Below, one piece after another: positions 17,402 through 25,283 of a DNA stretch of 64,000 nt (its first letter is position 1; the number at the start of each line of letters is the position of its first letter). Below the pieces are notes generated by a model. That model was not told the DNA's origin, did no database searches, and saw only the letters and a program-made list of their open reading frames with translations. Made by a program: the position numbers and the translations under genes. The stretch is from contig NZ_CADFEI010000003.1 of assembly GCF_902833225.1 (NCBI RefSeq), positions 1 through 64,000 of the forward strand, written 5' to 3'. The DNA comes from Burkholderia sp. BCC1644. GTDB lineage: Bacteria; Pseudomonadota; Gammaproteobacteria; Burkholderiales; Burkholderiaceae.

Positions 17402-18511
17402 ATGAATGTAAGCCGATCATCAGGGTTGGGCACGAAGAAGACGATCCTCGCGCTTGGCGTCGCTCTCCTGCCCGCTTGTTCGTGGGCGCAAAGCAGCGTC
17501 ACGCTGTACGGCACGCTCGATACGGGCCTGCTGTTCACCAGCAAGACGCACAACCCGACGACCGGTACGAACGGCGGCAAGCAGGTCAGCCTCATCAACG
17601 GCGGGCTGGAACCCTCCAATTTCGGCCTGTTCGGGCAGGAAGACCTGGGTGGCGGACTGAAGGCGACCTTCAGGCTGGAAAGCGGCGTGAGCGTCGTCAA
17701 CGGCGGCTTCGACAACAGCAACGGCAATTTCTTCGGCCGTCAGGCCTGGCTGGCCGTCGACGGCAACTTCGGTCAACTGAAGGCCGGCGTGCAGTATTCG
17801 CCGTTCGTGCTGGCGATCTACGAGGCCGACCCGCGCAACGCCGGCCAGTTCGGCACTGCGTTTTCCGTCTACGGCGCCAATACGTTCGTCGGCAGTTTCA
17901 ATCCGAATGCGATCACCTATACGAGCCCGAAGTTCGCCGGGTTTTCCGCCAGCGCGATGTATGCATTCGGCGGCATACCGGGCGACTACCGCGCGGCGCA
18001 GCAGTATTCGGTCAGCGCCCGCTACGAGTTTCACGGGCTGGTCGTGAACGCCGCGATGTACGACTCGAGTTCGGCCAGGAATGCCGCGGGGCTGACGATC
18101 TTCCAGCAGCCGTTCCTGGGCCGAATGCTCGGGCTCAGCTACCACTTCGGCACGTTCGCGGTGAAGGGTTCGTTCACGAGCTACAAGCTGCCGACGACGG
18201 TCGCCGGCGGGGTGACTAACGGCGGCACCAACAACGTCTGGAATCTCGGCTTCGATTACTATCCGCTGCCGCAGCTCGATATCAACTCGGGCGTGTGGTA
18301 CATCCGCGATCCGCAGGATGCGAACAATCACACGTTGCTCGGTGCGCTGACGACGCGCTACTTCCTGTCGAAGGCAACCTCGCTGTATGCGGAGGTCGGC
18401 GCGGTGAACAATCACGGCCGGCAAAAATTCGGCCTGTCGATCGACAACGCGCTGTACGGCGCGCCCGGCACGACGATCGGCGCGATCATCGGGATCAACA
18501 AGCGGTTCTAG
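17402..18511 (+). CDS. Outer-membrane porin (Gram-negative 16-strand type)
   Basis: A 369-residue protein with a signal peptide (KKTILALGVALLPACSWAQS, cleavage likely after WAQ) and a beta-proteobacterial porin start SSVTLYGTLDTGLLF. The loop-3-like region is GVQYSPFVLAIYEADPRNAG and the C-terminal strand ends in Phe (IGAIIGINKRF), the BAM recognition residue. It forms a trimeric diffusion channel. It is monocistronic between two regulatory regions carrying both repeated motifs, so this porin is probably substrate-induced and dedicated to the catabolic cluster rather than a general porin. The start at 17402 gives a complete signal peptide. Confidence 0.93.
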   Translation: MNVSRSSGLGTKKTILALGVALLPACSWAQSSVTLYGTLDTGLLFTSKTHNPTTGTNGGKQVSLINGGLEPSNFGLFGQEDLGGGLKATFRLESGVSVVNGGFDNSNGNFFGRQAWLAVDGNFGQLKAGVQYSPFVLAIYEADPRNAGQFGTAFSVYGANTFVGSFNPNAITYTSPKFAGFSASAMYAFGGIPGDYRAAQQYSVSARYEFHGLVVNAAMYDSSSARNAAGLTIFQQPFLGRMLGLSYHFGTFAVKGSFTSYKLPTTVAGGVTNGGTNNVWNLGFDYYPLPQLDINSGVWYIRDPQDANNHTLLGALTTRYFLSKATSLYAEVGAVNNHGRQKFGLSIDNALYGAPGTTIGAIIGINKRF

Positions 18512-18558
18512 CGGTGCCCCATGGGGCACGATGCGATGTGCCTTGCCCCATTCGGCCG

Positions 18559-18591
18559 GAGTACGGAACATTCCGGCCGACTCGATTGACT
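18559..18591 (+). promoter_or_regulatory. Motif 1 box plus TTGACT -35, first hydrolase gene
   Basis: GAGTACGGAACA (18559-18570), then exactly 15 bp, then TTGACT (18586-18591). The -10 is poor (ACGTAT-like near 18611), which fits activator dependence. It lies in the 234-bp gap between the porin and the first alpha/beta hydrolase. Confidence 0.6.
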
Positions 18592-18745
18592 CGATTGCCA
18601 ACTGCCGCGAACGTATGCAGGGGCGTGCCGAATTCCGTTCGGCATGCATGACATTTCGGCAATGCAGCGCCGGAAACCGGCCGGACGAGGATCACCCATG
18701 GCGGGCGCTCCGGCCCGGGCTGCGCAACGCGAATGCAATCGGATC

Positions 18746-19657
18746 ATGAACCATGCGATGACGACGGGAACACGTGCGGTCGGCCCGGCCGGCACCACGC
18801 ACACCTGGAAAGGCGCCGACGGAATCCGGCTCGCGGGCCGCTCGTGGGGTGACCCCGACGGCACGCCGGTCGTGCTGCTGCACGGCAGCGGGCAGACGCG
18901 CCATGCGTGGAGCGGCATGGGCCGCGCGCTCGGCGCGGCGGGTTTTCATGCCGTTGCGTTCGATGCGCGCGGCCATGGAGAGTCGGACTGGTCGCCGACC
19001 GGCAACTACAGCCAGGGGGCGATGATCCGCGACCTCGAGCGTGTCGCCGCGATGTTCGAAGGCCGGCGGCCGGTACTCGTGGGCGCGGGGCTCGGCGGCG
19101 GGACGAGCCTGCTCGCGGTCGGCGAAGGGTATCTCGACGCCGAAGCGCTCGTGCTCGTCAACATCGCACCGTACATCGAACCGGCGGGCGTGTTGCGCCT
19201 GCAGTCGTTCATGCGGCAGCCGCCGGACGGGTTCGGATCACCGGACGAAGCGGCCGACGCGATCCGCAACTATCGCGCGCACCCGGCGCATGCGCTCACG
19301 CAGGAAAGCCTGGCCCGCAGCCTGCGCTACGACGACGGGAAATATCGCTGGCATTGGGATCCACACTTTCTCGCGTGGCCGCGCGACCTGGCGCGACGCC
19401 ATACGCGCTTTGCGGCCAGCGCGCGCCGCCTGAAGCTGCCGACGCTGCTCGTGCGCGGGGAGGAGTCGGAAATCGTCAGCAAGGCGGGAGCGCGCGAGTT
19501 CCTCGACCTGTGCCCGCACGCGGAACATGCGGACGTGCGGGATGCCAGCCACACGGTCGCGGGGGAACACAACGACCGGTTCGCCCATACCGTGCTCGAT
19601 TTTCTCGAACGCCGGCTTCCGCGCGGCCCGGCGCTGCGCGATCGCGCGGTCGCGTGA
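18746..19657 (+). CDS. Alpha/beta-hydrolase fold protein with Gly in place of the nucleophile Ser
   Basis: A 303-residue alpha/beta hydrolase. The oxyanion loop LLHGSGQTRHAW and strand DARGHGESDWSP are normal. The nucleophile elbow reads VGAG(115)LGGGTS, so the G-x-S-x-G serine is Gly; the codon is GGG at 19088-19090. The acid (RGEESEIVS) and His (DASHTVAGEH) regions persist. The paralogue at 20882-21793 has the same length and an intact Ser. The open frame is long and otherwise unscarred, so loss of the Ser may mean a new non-hydrolytic role (cofactor-free oxygenase-like, decarboxylase or binding) or early decay. ATG 18746 was chosen; 18758 is an alternative. Confidence 0.85.
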   Translation: MNHAMTTGTRAVGPAGTTHTWKGADGIRLAGRSWGDPDGTPVVLLHGSGQTRHAWSGMGRALGAAGFHAVAFDARGHGESDWSPTGNYSQGAMIRDLERVAAMFEGRRPVLVGAGLGGGTSLLAVGEGYLDAEALVLVNIAPYIEPAGVLRLQSFMRQPPDGFGSPDEAADAIRNYRAHPAHALTQESLARSLRYDDGKYRWHWDPHFLAWPRDLARRHTRFAASARRLKLPTLLVRGEESEIVSKAGAREFLDLCPHAEHADVRDASHTVAGEHNDRFAHTVLDFLERRLPRGPALRDRAVA

Positions 19658-19708
19658 GCCGGTTGCGTGCGCCGTGCAGCGCACCGCCCGCCGCTCAGCC
19701 GCGCGGCG

Positions 19709-20377
19709 TCAGGACGATGCGGCCAGTTCGGCCTTGCGGCTGCCGCGCCTGGCTTTCGCCGCGGGCTTCGCGCCTGCCGCGGGCTTCACGCCTTCGAAGA
19801 ACATCGTGGCGAGCTGGTCGGCGACCTTGTCCAGCGAGCCCTTCTTCGGGTCGAACCAGGTCTGGACGGAGTTGATGCAACCGAGGACGAACACGCGGCA
19901 CAGCGCGATGTCGACGTCCTCGCGCAGGAAACCTTCGGTGCGCAAGTCGTCGAACACCGCGGTCCACAGCTGCTGGTGGCGCTCGCGCCGCTTGACCTGA
20001 CGCTCCCGCACCTTGTCCGGAAGCTGGGTCAGCAGCCGGCCATGCGCGAGCGCGTAGTCGCCGAACTTGATCAGCGCGCTCATCTGCCCGACCAGCGCTG
20101 CCTTGAAGCGCGCGTCGGCCGTCGCATCGGGCGGCAGCGCGTCGAAGTGTTCCTTGATGTGCTGCACGATGCTGTCCGCACCGTGCTCCATCACGACGTC
20201 GACCAGTTCTTCCTTCGACGAGAAGTGATAGTAGATGCTGGCCGCCTCGATGCCGGCCTGGTCGGCGATGGCGCGCATCGTCGTCGCGGCATAGCCCTGC
20301 GTCGCAAAGGAACGCGCGGCCAGCCGCAGCAAGGTTTCCCGGGTATCCGCGCTGGGATTTACATTTCGCTTTCGCAC
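19709..20377 (-). CDS. TetR-family transcriptional regulator
   Basis: A 222-residue TetR protein. The N-terminal HTH domain is ETLLRLAARSFATQGYAATT followed by MRAIADQAGIEAASIYYHFSSKEEL. The remainder is a helical ligand domain, with a Lys/Ala-rich tail (GAKPAAKARRGSRKAELAAS). It is convergent with the first hydrolase gene and divergent from the second. It is the only TetR in the window and therefore the natural candidate to bind the six motif 2 palindromes, whose CTA-N8-TAG layout suits a TetR dimer. No motif 2 copy is visible upstream of the gene itself, so autoregulation is not evident. Confidence 0.92.
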   Translation of the reverse strand: MRKRNVNPSADTRETLLRLAARSFATQGYAATTMRAIADQAGIEAASIYYHFSSKEELVDVVMEHGADSIVQHIKEHFDALPPDATADARFKAALVGQMSALIKFGDYALAHGRLLTQLPDKVRERQVKRRERHQQLWTAVFDDLRTEGFLREDVDIALCRVFVLGCINSVQTWFDPKKGSLDKVADQLATMFFEGVKPAAGAKPAAKARRGSRKAELAASS

Positions 20378-20881
20378 GTTCGTGTATCAGCCGTCCGCTG
20401 TTATCAAGATGAAGTGAAGAGATCCGGATGCCGCATGCGCAGTGCCCGGCCGCGCGGCGTCGTGGAGGGCGCCGCCCGCATGATCATCCCGTTGCCGTTC
20501 CGGCTCGCCGATGGCGGCCGGCGGCGTGTCTCCGTCTCCCCGGGTACTGCCTGATCCTCTCGCATGCCGCCGCGCGGCGGCACAAAACTAATGTTTGAGA
20601 GGGTAGCGTATTTTCAGGGCGCGAGCCAGTGAACCAAAACACGGTCGGCACGCCCGCCGCGCGGGGTTCGCCGGCCGCGCGATTGCCTGAATCTCTCGTC
20701 GGCGGTTCGACGTTGCGCAGCGTTCGCACGATGGCGTCGAGTCGTGCAGCGTCCACGCGCTCACTGTACGGAACACCGTGGCCGCTCGCGTTGACACGCA
20801 TGCGCCCACCGGCGAAGTTCGAGGGCACGGCGGCCCGCACGAGCGGCGCGCCCTTCTCCATCCGTCGATCATCGTCCCGTC
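20378..20881. other. 504-bp region between divergent TetR and second hydrolase genes
   Basis: No gene recognised. It holds a motif 1 box with TTGACA at 20764-20796 for the hydrolase, and an AT-rich stretch just upstream of the TetR ATG (20385-20420). The middle is GC-rich and featureless. Confidence 0.55.
20764..20796 (+). promoter_or_regulatory. Motif 1 box plus TTGACA -35, second hydrolase gene
   Basis: CTGTACGGAACA (20764-20775), a 15-bp gap, then a perfect TTGACA (20791-20796), 86 bp before the ATG at 20882. Same box-to-hexamer distance as at the first hydrolase gene, so the promoter appears to have been duplicated with the gene. Confidence 0.62.
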
Positions 20882-21793
20882 ATGCCTTCATCAACCGAAT
20901 CCATCTTGCGAGCCCCGGCCAAACCGGGAAACCGGCTGCCCGGCACCCCCGATCCCGCGCACCTGTGGCGCACCGCGGACGGTGTGCGGCTCGCGGGCGA
21001 TACGTGGGGGCATCCCGACGCGCCGCTCGTCGTGCTGCTCCACGGCGGCGGCCAGACGCGTCACGCATGGGGCGGCACGGGCGCGTTGCTGGGCAGCGCA
21101 GGCTACTTCGCCGTCGCGTACGATGCGCGCGGACATGGCGACTCGGACTGGAGCGCCGCGGGCGACTACAGCCAGGACGCGTTCGTCGACGATTTGCGGC
21201 ACGTCGTCGGCGCGCTTGGCGGGCGCCGTCCGGTACTCATCGGCGCATCGCTGGGCGGCGGCACCAGTCTTGTCGCGATCGGAGAACGCCGGATCGATGC
21301 GCGCGCGCTGATCCTGGTCGATATCGTGCCGTACACCGAGCCGGCCGGCGTCGCGCGCATCAGGACGTTCATGCAGCAGAATCCCGATGGCTTCGGCTCG
21401 CTCGACGAAGTCGCCGACGCGATCGGCCGATACCGCTCGAGCCCGCCGCGTCCGGGCAGTCATGCCGGCCTGTCGAAGAATGTCCGGCTCGGCGACGACG
21501 GCCGCTACCGCTGGCACTGGGACCCGCGCTTCCTGTCGGGAACGACCGACCTCGTGGCCCGTCACGCGCGCTTCTCGGCCTGCGCGCGCAACCTCGCGCT
21601 CCCCACGCTGCTGGTGCGCGGCGGCAGTTCCGACGTGGTCAGCGAAGCCGGAGTTCGCGAGTTTCTCGAACTCTGCCCGCACGCGGAATACGTGAATGTC
21701 GCCGCGGCGGGACACATGGTTGCCGGCGACCGCAACGACGTGTTCGGCCAGGCCGCCGAACAGTTTCTCGCGCGCCACGCCCCCGCTGCATGA
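20882..21793 (+). CDS. Alpha/beta hydrolase
   Basis: A 303-residue alpha/beta hydrolase. The oxyanion loop is LLHGGGQTRHAWGG, the nucleophile elbow IGAS(123)LGGGTS with an intact Ser. The candidate acid lies in VRGGSSDVVSEAG and the catalytic His in AAAGHMVAGDRND. It resembles esterases, peroxidase-like hydrolases and meta-cleavage-type hydrolases. It is a paralogue, same length and same promoter layout, of the serine-less protein at 18746-19657; by eye more than half the aligned residues match. It probably hydrolyses an ester or lactone, or cleaves a C-C bond, early in the pathway. The two proteins might also pair as a heterodimer. Confidence 0.9.
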   Translation: MPSSTESILRAPAKPGNRLPGTPDPAHLWRTADGVRLAGDTWGHPDAPLVVLLHGGGQTRHAWGGTGALLGSAGYFAVAYDARGHGDSDWSAAGDYSQDAFVDDLRHVVGALGGRRPVLIGASLGGGTSLVAIGERRIDARALILVDIVPYTEPAGVARIRTFMQQNPDGFGSLDEVADAIGRYRSSPPRPGSHAGLSKNVRLGDDGRYRWHWDPRFLSGTTDLVARHARFSACARNLALPTLLVRGGSSDVVSEAGVREFLELCPHAEYVNVAAAGHMVAGDRNDVFGQAAEQFLARHAPAA

Positions 21794-21840
21794 CCGCGGC
21801 GCGCGGACGCGCGGGCGTTCGCGTGTGCAGATGGGCCGAT

Positions 21841-22254
21841 TCAGATCGGCGGTGTGTCCGGCGACGTCGAAAAATGATGCTGGCGGACTTTCCATTCGCC
21901 CTGCTGCAACGCGATCACGAGTGTCGTGCGCAAACGCGAGCGCGACGTGTTGCCGTCGCCGAGGACGAACGCGAACTCGCCGTAGCCTTGCGCGAGAAAG
22001 CAGTCGTCACCCAGGCGGATGAAGTGCTGCTCCACCAGCGCCAGCGTGGCCGACCGGATCACGCCGTCGTACGACGCGAAGTACGCGCGAATTGCATCAC
22101 GCCCGGCCGAATGGCCGGGCCGGCCGCCGAAGAACAGCGCATCGGCCGTGTAGATGCTGGTCAGCGCGTCGGGATTCCAGTCGCGCGCGGCCGCGTTCCA
22201 CGCCGCCTGCACGATTGCCAGCGCGGGGCCGGGCGTGTCGTTCGTTCCAACCAT
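21841..22254 (-). CDS. SnoaL/NTF2-like (SgcJ/EcaC-type) small protein
   Basis: A 137-residue cone-fold protein. It has AIVQAAWNAAARDWNPDALT, then IYTADALFFGGRPGHSAGRD and the paired strands TTLVIALQQGEWKVRQHHFS, as in DUF4440/SgcJ-EcaC family members. Relatives act as cyclases, isomerases or hydratases or merely bind small ligands. The start at 22254 follows GGAGAGGAG; the open frame upstream is not needed. It is downstream of and probably co-transcribed with the nitroreductase (120-bp gap), and convergent with the second hydrolase. No catalytic role is assigned. Confidence 0.75.
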   Translation of the reverse strand: MVGTNDTPGPALAIVQAAWNAAARDWNPDALTSIYTADALFFGGRPGHSAGRDAIRAYFASYDGVIRSATLALVEQHFIRLGDDCFLAQGYGEFAFVLGDGNTSRSRLRTTLVIALQQGEWKVRQHHFSTSPDTPPI

Positions 22255-22374
22255 CGACTCCTCTCCTTTCCTGGGACGCCTGCCGGCGCCATTGCCGAGC
22301 GTGTGCGCTCGCCGATCCGCCCTGCCGTTGCCGTCACGCAGGCGCACGACGGATGCCGACCGGAGTGACACCGT

Positions 22375-23088
22375 TCAGACCATCTGCATCACGTCCGCCG
22401 TGGCCACGCGCGACGAGCGGAACGCGTTTGCCGGATGGGTCATGTCGGCATAACCGAACCCGATGCCGCAAACGAATTTCCGCTCATCGCCGATCCCGAA
22501 GTAGCGGCGGATGAACCGGGCGTGATGTGCGAGCGCCGCCTGTGCCGTCGTCGCGATGCCGTGCGCGCGCGCCGCCAGCATGAACGACGCGACGAACGCG
22601 CCGCAGTCGAGCGCCGCATACGGCCCCAGCTCGGCCGGTATCGTCAGCAACGCGACATGCGGCGCGCCGAACAGCCGGAAATTCTCGGCGACCTGCCGCT
22701 CGCGCGCCGGCCGGTCGTTGCGCGCGATGCCGAGCGCCGCATAGAGCGCATAACCGACTTCCCTGCGCCGCTCGCCGTACACGCCGCGGTATTCGTCCGG
22801 GAACGGAATGTCGGAATCGATCCCGGGATGCTGCGCGGCATGCGCGACGAGCGCCTCGCGGAAGCGTTCGGTCGTGTCGCGGGACGTCACGGTCGCGTGC
22901 CACGGTTGCACGTTGCACCACGACGCCGCGCGTTTCGCGACGTCGACGATGCGCTCGATCACGTCGATCGGCACGGCGTCCGGCAGGTACGCGCGGCAGG
23001 TGAAACGCCCGGACGCAAGGCGCTCGATCGCTTCCGCGTCGGCGATCGGGCGGACGCCCGATTCCTCGTACTCGGTTTGCGCTTGCAT
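22375..23088 (-). CDS. Nitroreductase-family FMN oxidoreductase
   Basis: A 237-residue nitroreductase. The FMN-phosphate segment RFTCRAYLPDAVP replaces the commoner RRSxRxF, followed by AASWCNVQPWHATV at the dimer-interface FMN site. PYAALDCGAFVASFMLAARA and the C-terminal GIGFGYADMTHPANAFRSSR complete the family pattern (NAD(P)H:FMN reductases such as PnbA-type). ATG 23088 has GGAG at eight bases. Motif 2 lies about 50 bp upstream. Within a catabolic cluster such enzymes may reduce enones or quinones as well as nitro groups; no nitro substrate is implied. Confidence 0.88.
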   Translation of the reverse strand: MQAQTEYEESGVRPIADAEAIERLASGRFTCRAYLPDAVPIDVIERIVDVAKRAASWCNVQPWHATVTSRDTTERFREALVAHAAQHPGIDSDIPFPDEYRGVYGERRREVGYALYAALGIARNDRPARERQVAENFRLFGAPHVALLTIPAELGPYAALDCGAFVASFMLAARAHGIATTAQAALAHHARFIRRYFGIGDERKFVCGIGFGYADMTHPANAFRSSRVATADVMQMV

Positions 23089-23136
23089 GGAACGTCTCCG
23101 GTTAGCGGCACATGAAGGCGCCGCGTGCAACAGATA

Positions 23137-23153
23137 TAACTACCATTAGTTAG
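23137..23153. promoter_or_regulatory. Motif 2 operator upstream of the nitroreductase gene
   Basis: TAACTACCATTAGTTA is a 16-base inverted repeat (arms TAACTA/TAGTTA). The 14-base core CTACCATTAGTTAG (23140-23153) fits the CTA-N8-TAG pattern. It lies 49-65 bases before the ATG at 23088, where a promoter is expected. Confidence 0.65.
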
Positions 23154-23192
23154 CCATCAAGGCCGGCCTGCGCCCGCGTTCATGCGTGATCG

Positions 23193-23981
23193 TCAGGGCT
23201 CGCAGTCGACATCGCTCAGGATGAAGGACAGCGTCTCGGCCGCCGCCTTCAATTCCGGCGTCACGCGCTGGCGGATCGCCGTCATGTCCGGCTCCAGTTC
23301 CACGGCCCCGCAATTCAGCGCCATCAGCGTGCGGTTCCGGCCGACCACGATCGGCAGTGCGACGCCATACGCATTGCGCTGATACTCGCCGACCGACATG
23401 CACACGCCCGACTGCTTCAGATCCTCGAACGCCGCATCGAGGTTCTCACGGACGGTGTCCGCATCGTCCCCCGCCGCATCGAGCAGCTCGGCAATCAACG
23501 GCGCGCGCAGCGCGTCGGGCAGCCCGTACAGATACGCGCGCCCGACCGAGGTCGTCGCCATCGGCAGCAGCGAACCGACGCCGAGGCGCAGCGTCGCGAT
23601 CCGGGCGCTCGCGCGCCAGGCGATATACACCATGTCGAGCCGGTGCGGAACGGCGAGCGCGACGGACAGGTTCAGCTTGTCGGCCAGCTTCTGCATCACC
23701 GGCGTGACGAGGCGCGTGACGGGATTCGCTTCCAGGTACGCATGGCCGATGCTCAATGCGCCGGCACTGAGTTCGAACTGGCGCCCGCCGCCCACCCTGC
23801 GCAGGTAGCCGATCGAGATCAGCGTGGTGGTCAGGCGCGACACCGTGGCTTTCGGCAGGCCGGTGCGCCGCACCAGTTCCGCGTTGGACAGTGGCGCGCG
23901 TGCCGCGCGGAACGCGTGGAGCACCTCGAGCCCGCGTTCGACGGTCAGCGTGACGCCCTGTTGCTTGTCGGTCCGGTTCAT
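23193..23981 (-). CDS. IclR-family transcriptional regulator (first)
   Basis: A 262-residue IclR protein. The winged HTH spans about residues 12-65 (VERGLEVLHAFRAARAPLSN, then AELVRRTGLPKATVSRLTTT). It is followed by the effector domain with AWRASARIATLRLGVGSLLP, then ATTSVGRAYL, and GVCMSVGEYQRNAYGVALPI. IclR regulators control aromatic and other catabolic operons as activators or repressors and bind palindromes of the size of motif 1. It lies seven bases downstream of a second IclR gene, so the two are probably one transcript driven from about 25.0 kb. Confidence 0.92.
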   Translation of the reverse strand: MNRTDKQQGVTLTVERGLEVLHAFRAARAPLSNAELVRRTGLPKATVSRLTTTLISIGYLRRVGGGRQFELSAGALSIGHAYLEANPVTRLVTPVMQKLADKLNLSVALAVPHRLDMVYIAWRASARIATLRLGVGSLLPMATTSVGRAYLYGLPDALRAPLIAELLDAAGDDADTVRENLDAAFEDLKQSGVCMSVGEYQRNAYGVALPIVVGRNRTLMALNCGAVELEPDMTAIRQRVTPELKAAAETLSFILSDVDCEP

Positions 23982-23988
23982 GTTCGTG

Positions 23989-24858
23989 TCAGTCGATGAC
24001 GACCGCCTGCTCCTGCAGATGCTGGGCCGCCGCCACCAGCCGCGGCCCGAGTTCGCGTTCGACCCGCGCGCGCCCGAGTCGCGCGCTGCGCCCGATACAG
24101 GCGAGCACGAGCGGCGTGTGGTCCTGGACCACCAGCGGCACCGCGAGGATCGTCAGGTCCGGCTCCCACTCGCCGAGCGACATGCAATAACCGACGTTGT
24201 GCACCTGCGAGATGCCCTCGCTGATGCGGCGGCGCAGGTTGGGCCAGTCGCGGCCCGTCTTGCGTTCGATGTTGCCGAGCAGGTAGAAGCGTTCGAGTTC
24301 CGGCAATGCGGCCAGCAACGCCCAGCCCATCGGCGACGACGCGATGCGCAGGCGCGTGCCCGCGTACAGCTTCAGGTCGACCGACGCCGGCTTGCCCGCG
24401 CACGTTTCCAGCACGATCACGTCGAGACGGTCGCGCGTGCCGAGCATCACGTAGGTGTCGTTCATGTTCGCGAACGCCTGCATTTCGAGGCGCGCGAGCA
24501 GTTGAACGTTGGAATGCGCGATCGCCGCGTAGCCGAGCGACAGCACGGGGGCCGCCAGCCGATACTTGCGGCGCTGCGGCGAGTAGTGAAGATAGCCGAG
24601 CGCGACGAGCGAGCGCACCATCCGCGACACCGTCGGCGCGGGGATGCCCGTTTCGATCACGAGCTCCTGATTGCCGAGCCACGGCTCGTGCGGCGAGAAC
24701 GCGGCCAGGATCGCGAGGCTCCTCGCCAGCGGCACGACCATCGCGCCGGACGCCTGCCCGCCGTCCGCGCGCTCGCTGTCTCCGAGCGGCGCGTCGTGCC
24801 AACTCGCGTCTTCCTGTCCTGGCAGGGGCAGCGCTGCCCGGTTTGCGTGCGGCGACAT
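23989..24858 (-). CDS. IclR-family transcriptional regulator (second)
   Basis: A 289-residue IclR protein with a long N-terminal leader before the HTH (LARSLAILAAFSPHEPWLGN, QELVIETGIPAPTVSRMVRS). The effector domain includes TYVMLGTRDRLDVIVLETC, SSPMGWALLAAL and VGYCMSLGEWEPDLTILAVP. I chose ATG 24858 (MSPHANRAAL) because TGGAG lies six bases upstream; ATG 24870 or 24900 are alternatives. Its promoter region carries motif 1 with TTGACT and TGTAAT, suggesting autoregulation. Candidate regulator of all motif 1 promoters. Confidence 0.9.
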   Translation of the reverse strand: MSPHANRAALPLPGQEDASWHDAPLGDSERADGGQASGAMVVPLARSLAILAAFSPHEPWLGNQELVIETGIPAPTVSRMVRSLVALGYLHYSPQRRKYRLAAPVLSLGYAAIAHSNVQLLARLEMQAFANMNDTYVMLGTRDRLDVIVLETCAGKPASVDLKLYAGTRLRIASSPMGWALLAALPELERFYLLGNIERKTGRDWPNLRRRISEGISQVHNVGYCMSLGEWEPDLTILAVPLVVQDHTPLVLACIGRSARLGRARVERELGPRLVAAAQHLQEQAVVID

Positions 24859-24978
24859 CGATTGCTCCATGTGTCTCGATCCGGCTCTGGAAGCGGCCAT
24901 GAACGGCTTGTCCGATCGGTCGGGGCGGGACGCCACACGCGGTGGCGGCGCTCGCCCAGGCGACCGTCCGATGGCTTC

Positions 24979-25034
24979 ATTACACGAGCCAACCGGGAAG
25001 CGAGTCAATTGTAGCGCCGATATGTTCCGTACTT
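24979..25034 (-). promoter_or_regulatory. Motif 1 promoter of the IclR pair
   Basis: On the minus strand: AAGTACGGAACA (25034-25023), 14 bp, TTGACT (25008-25003), 18 bp, TGTAAT (24984-24979). The other half of the palindrome (TTCATG-like, to 25043) is partly kept: 19 of 23 positions equal the perfect site at 45710. This is the most complete promoter of the set and implies autocontrol. Confidence 0.65.
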
Positions 25035-25129
25035 TGAAACATGAACCAGGGCGGCGATCGAACGCCCGCGCTCTGAAACGGGGCTTTTTCGACAATGTGG
25101 AGACGGAACACGCGTGCGAGCGTCCATCA

Positions 25130-25141
25130 AAGTACGGAACA
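25130..25141 (+). promoter_or_regulatory. Motif 1 half-site, opposite orientation, behind the IclR promoter
   Basis: AAGTACGGAACA, consensus-perfect. No gene starts downstream on this strand, so it is the exception to the orientation rule. A partial copy ACGGAACA lies 30 bp earlier (25103). It could be an auxiliary site for looping or repression at the IclR promoter. Confidence 0.45.
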
Positions 25142-25229
25142 CGGAATCGAGTCCCGAAGCGCATCGCGGCGCCGCGGCCGGCGCACGGCCGGCCCTCCCG
25201 AACCCGGTCGATTCGAGCCGTGCCGCGCG

Positions 25230-25256
25230 GCAGGCCGTCGTGTCGAGACGGCCTGC
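25230..25256. terminator. Hairpin downstream of pyc
   Basis: Ten-base perfect arms GCAGGCCGTC and GACGGCCTGC with a seven-base loop, 28 bp beyond the pyc stop. No T tract, so it may be a weak or Rho-assisted terminator. Confidence 0.45.
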
Positions 25257-25283
25257 CCGATCGCGCGACCGGCGCGGCGCGCG

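Larger units (their letters stand above)
24859..25283. other. 425-bp control region of the IclR pair and 3' flank of pyc
   Basis: Contains the motif 1 promoter of the IclR pair (24979-25034), a second motif 1 box in opposite orientation (25130-25141) with a related ACGGAACA at 25103, and a hairpin after pyc (25230-25256). No gene is recognised. The in-frame extension of the second IclR gene through here is treated as non-coding. Confidence 0.6.

Noticed and set aside
23989..25164. Longer form of the second IclR protein starting upstream at 25164
   Set aside because: The extension would run through the motif 1 promoter (24979-25034), has no ribosome site and lacks family similarity; ATG 24858 with TGGAG is better.
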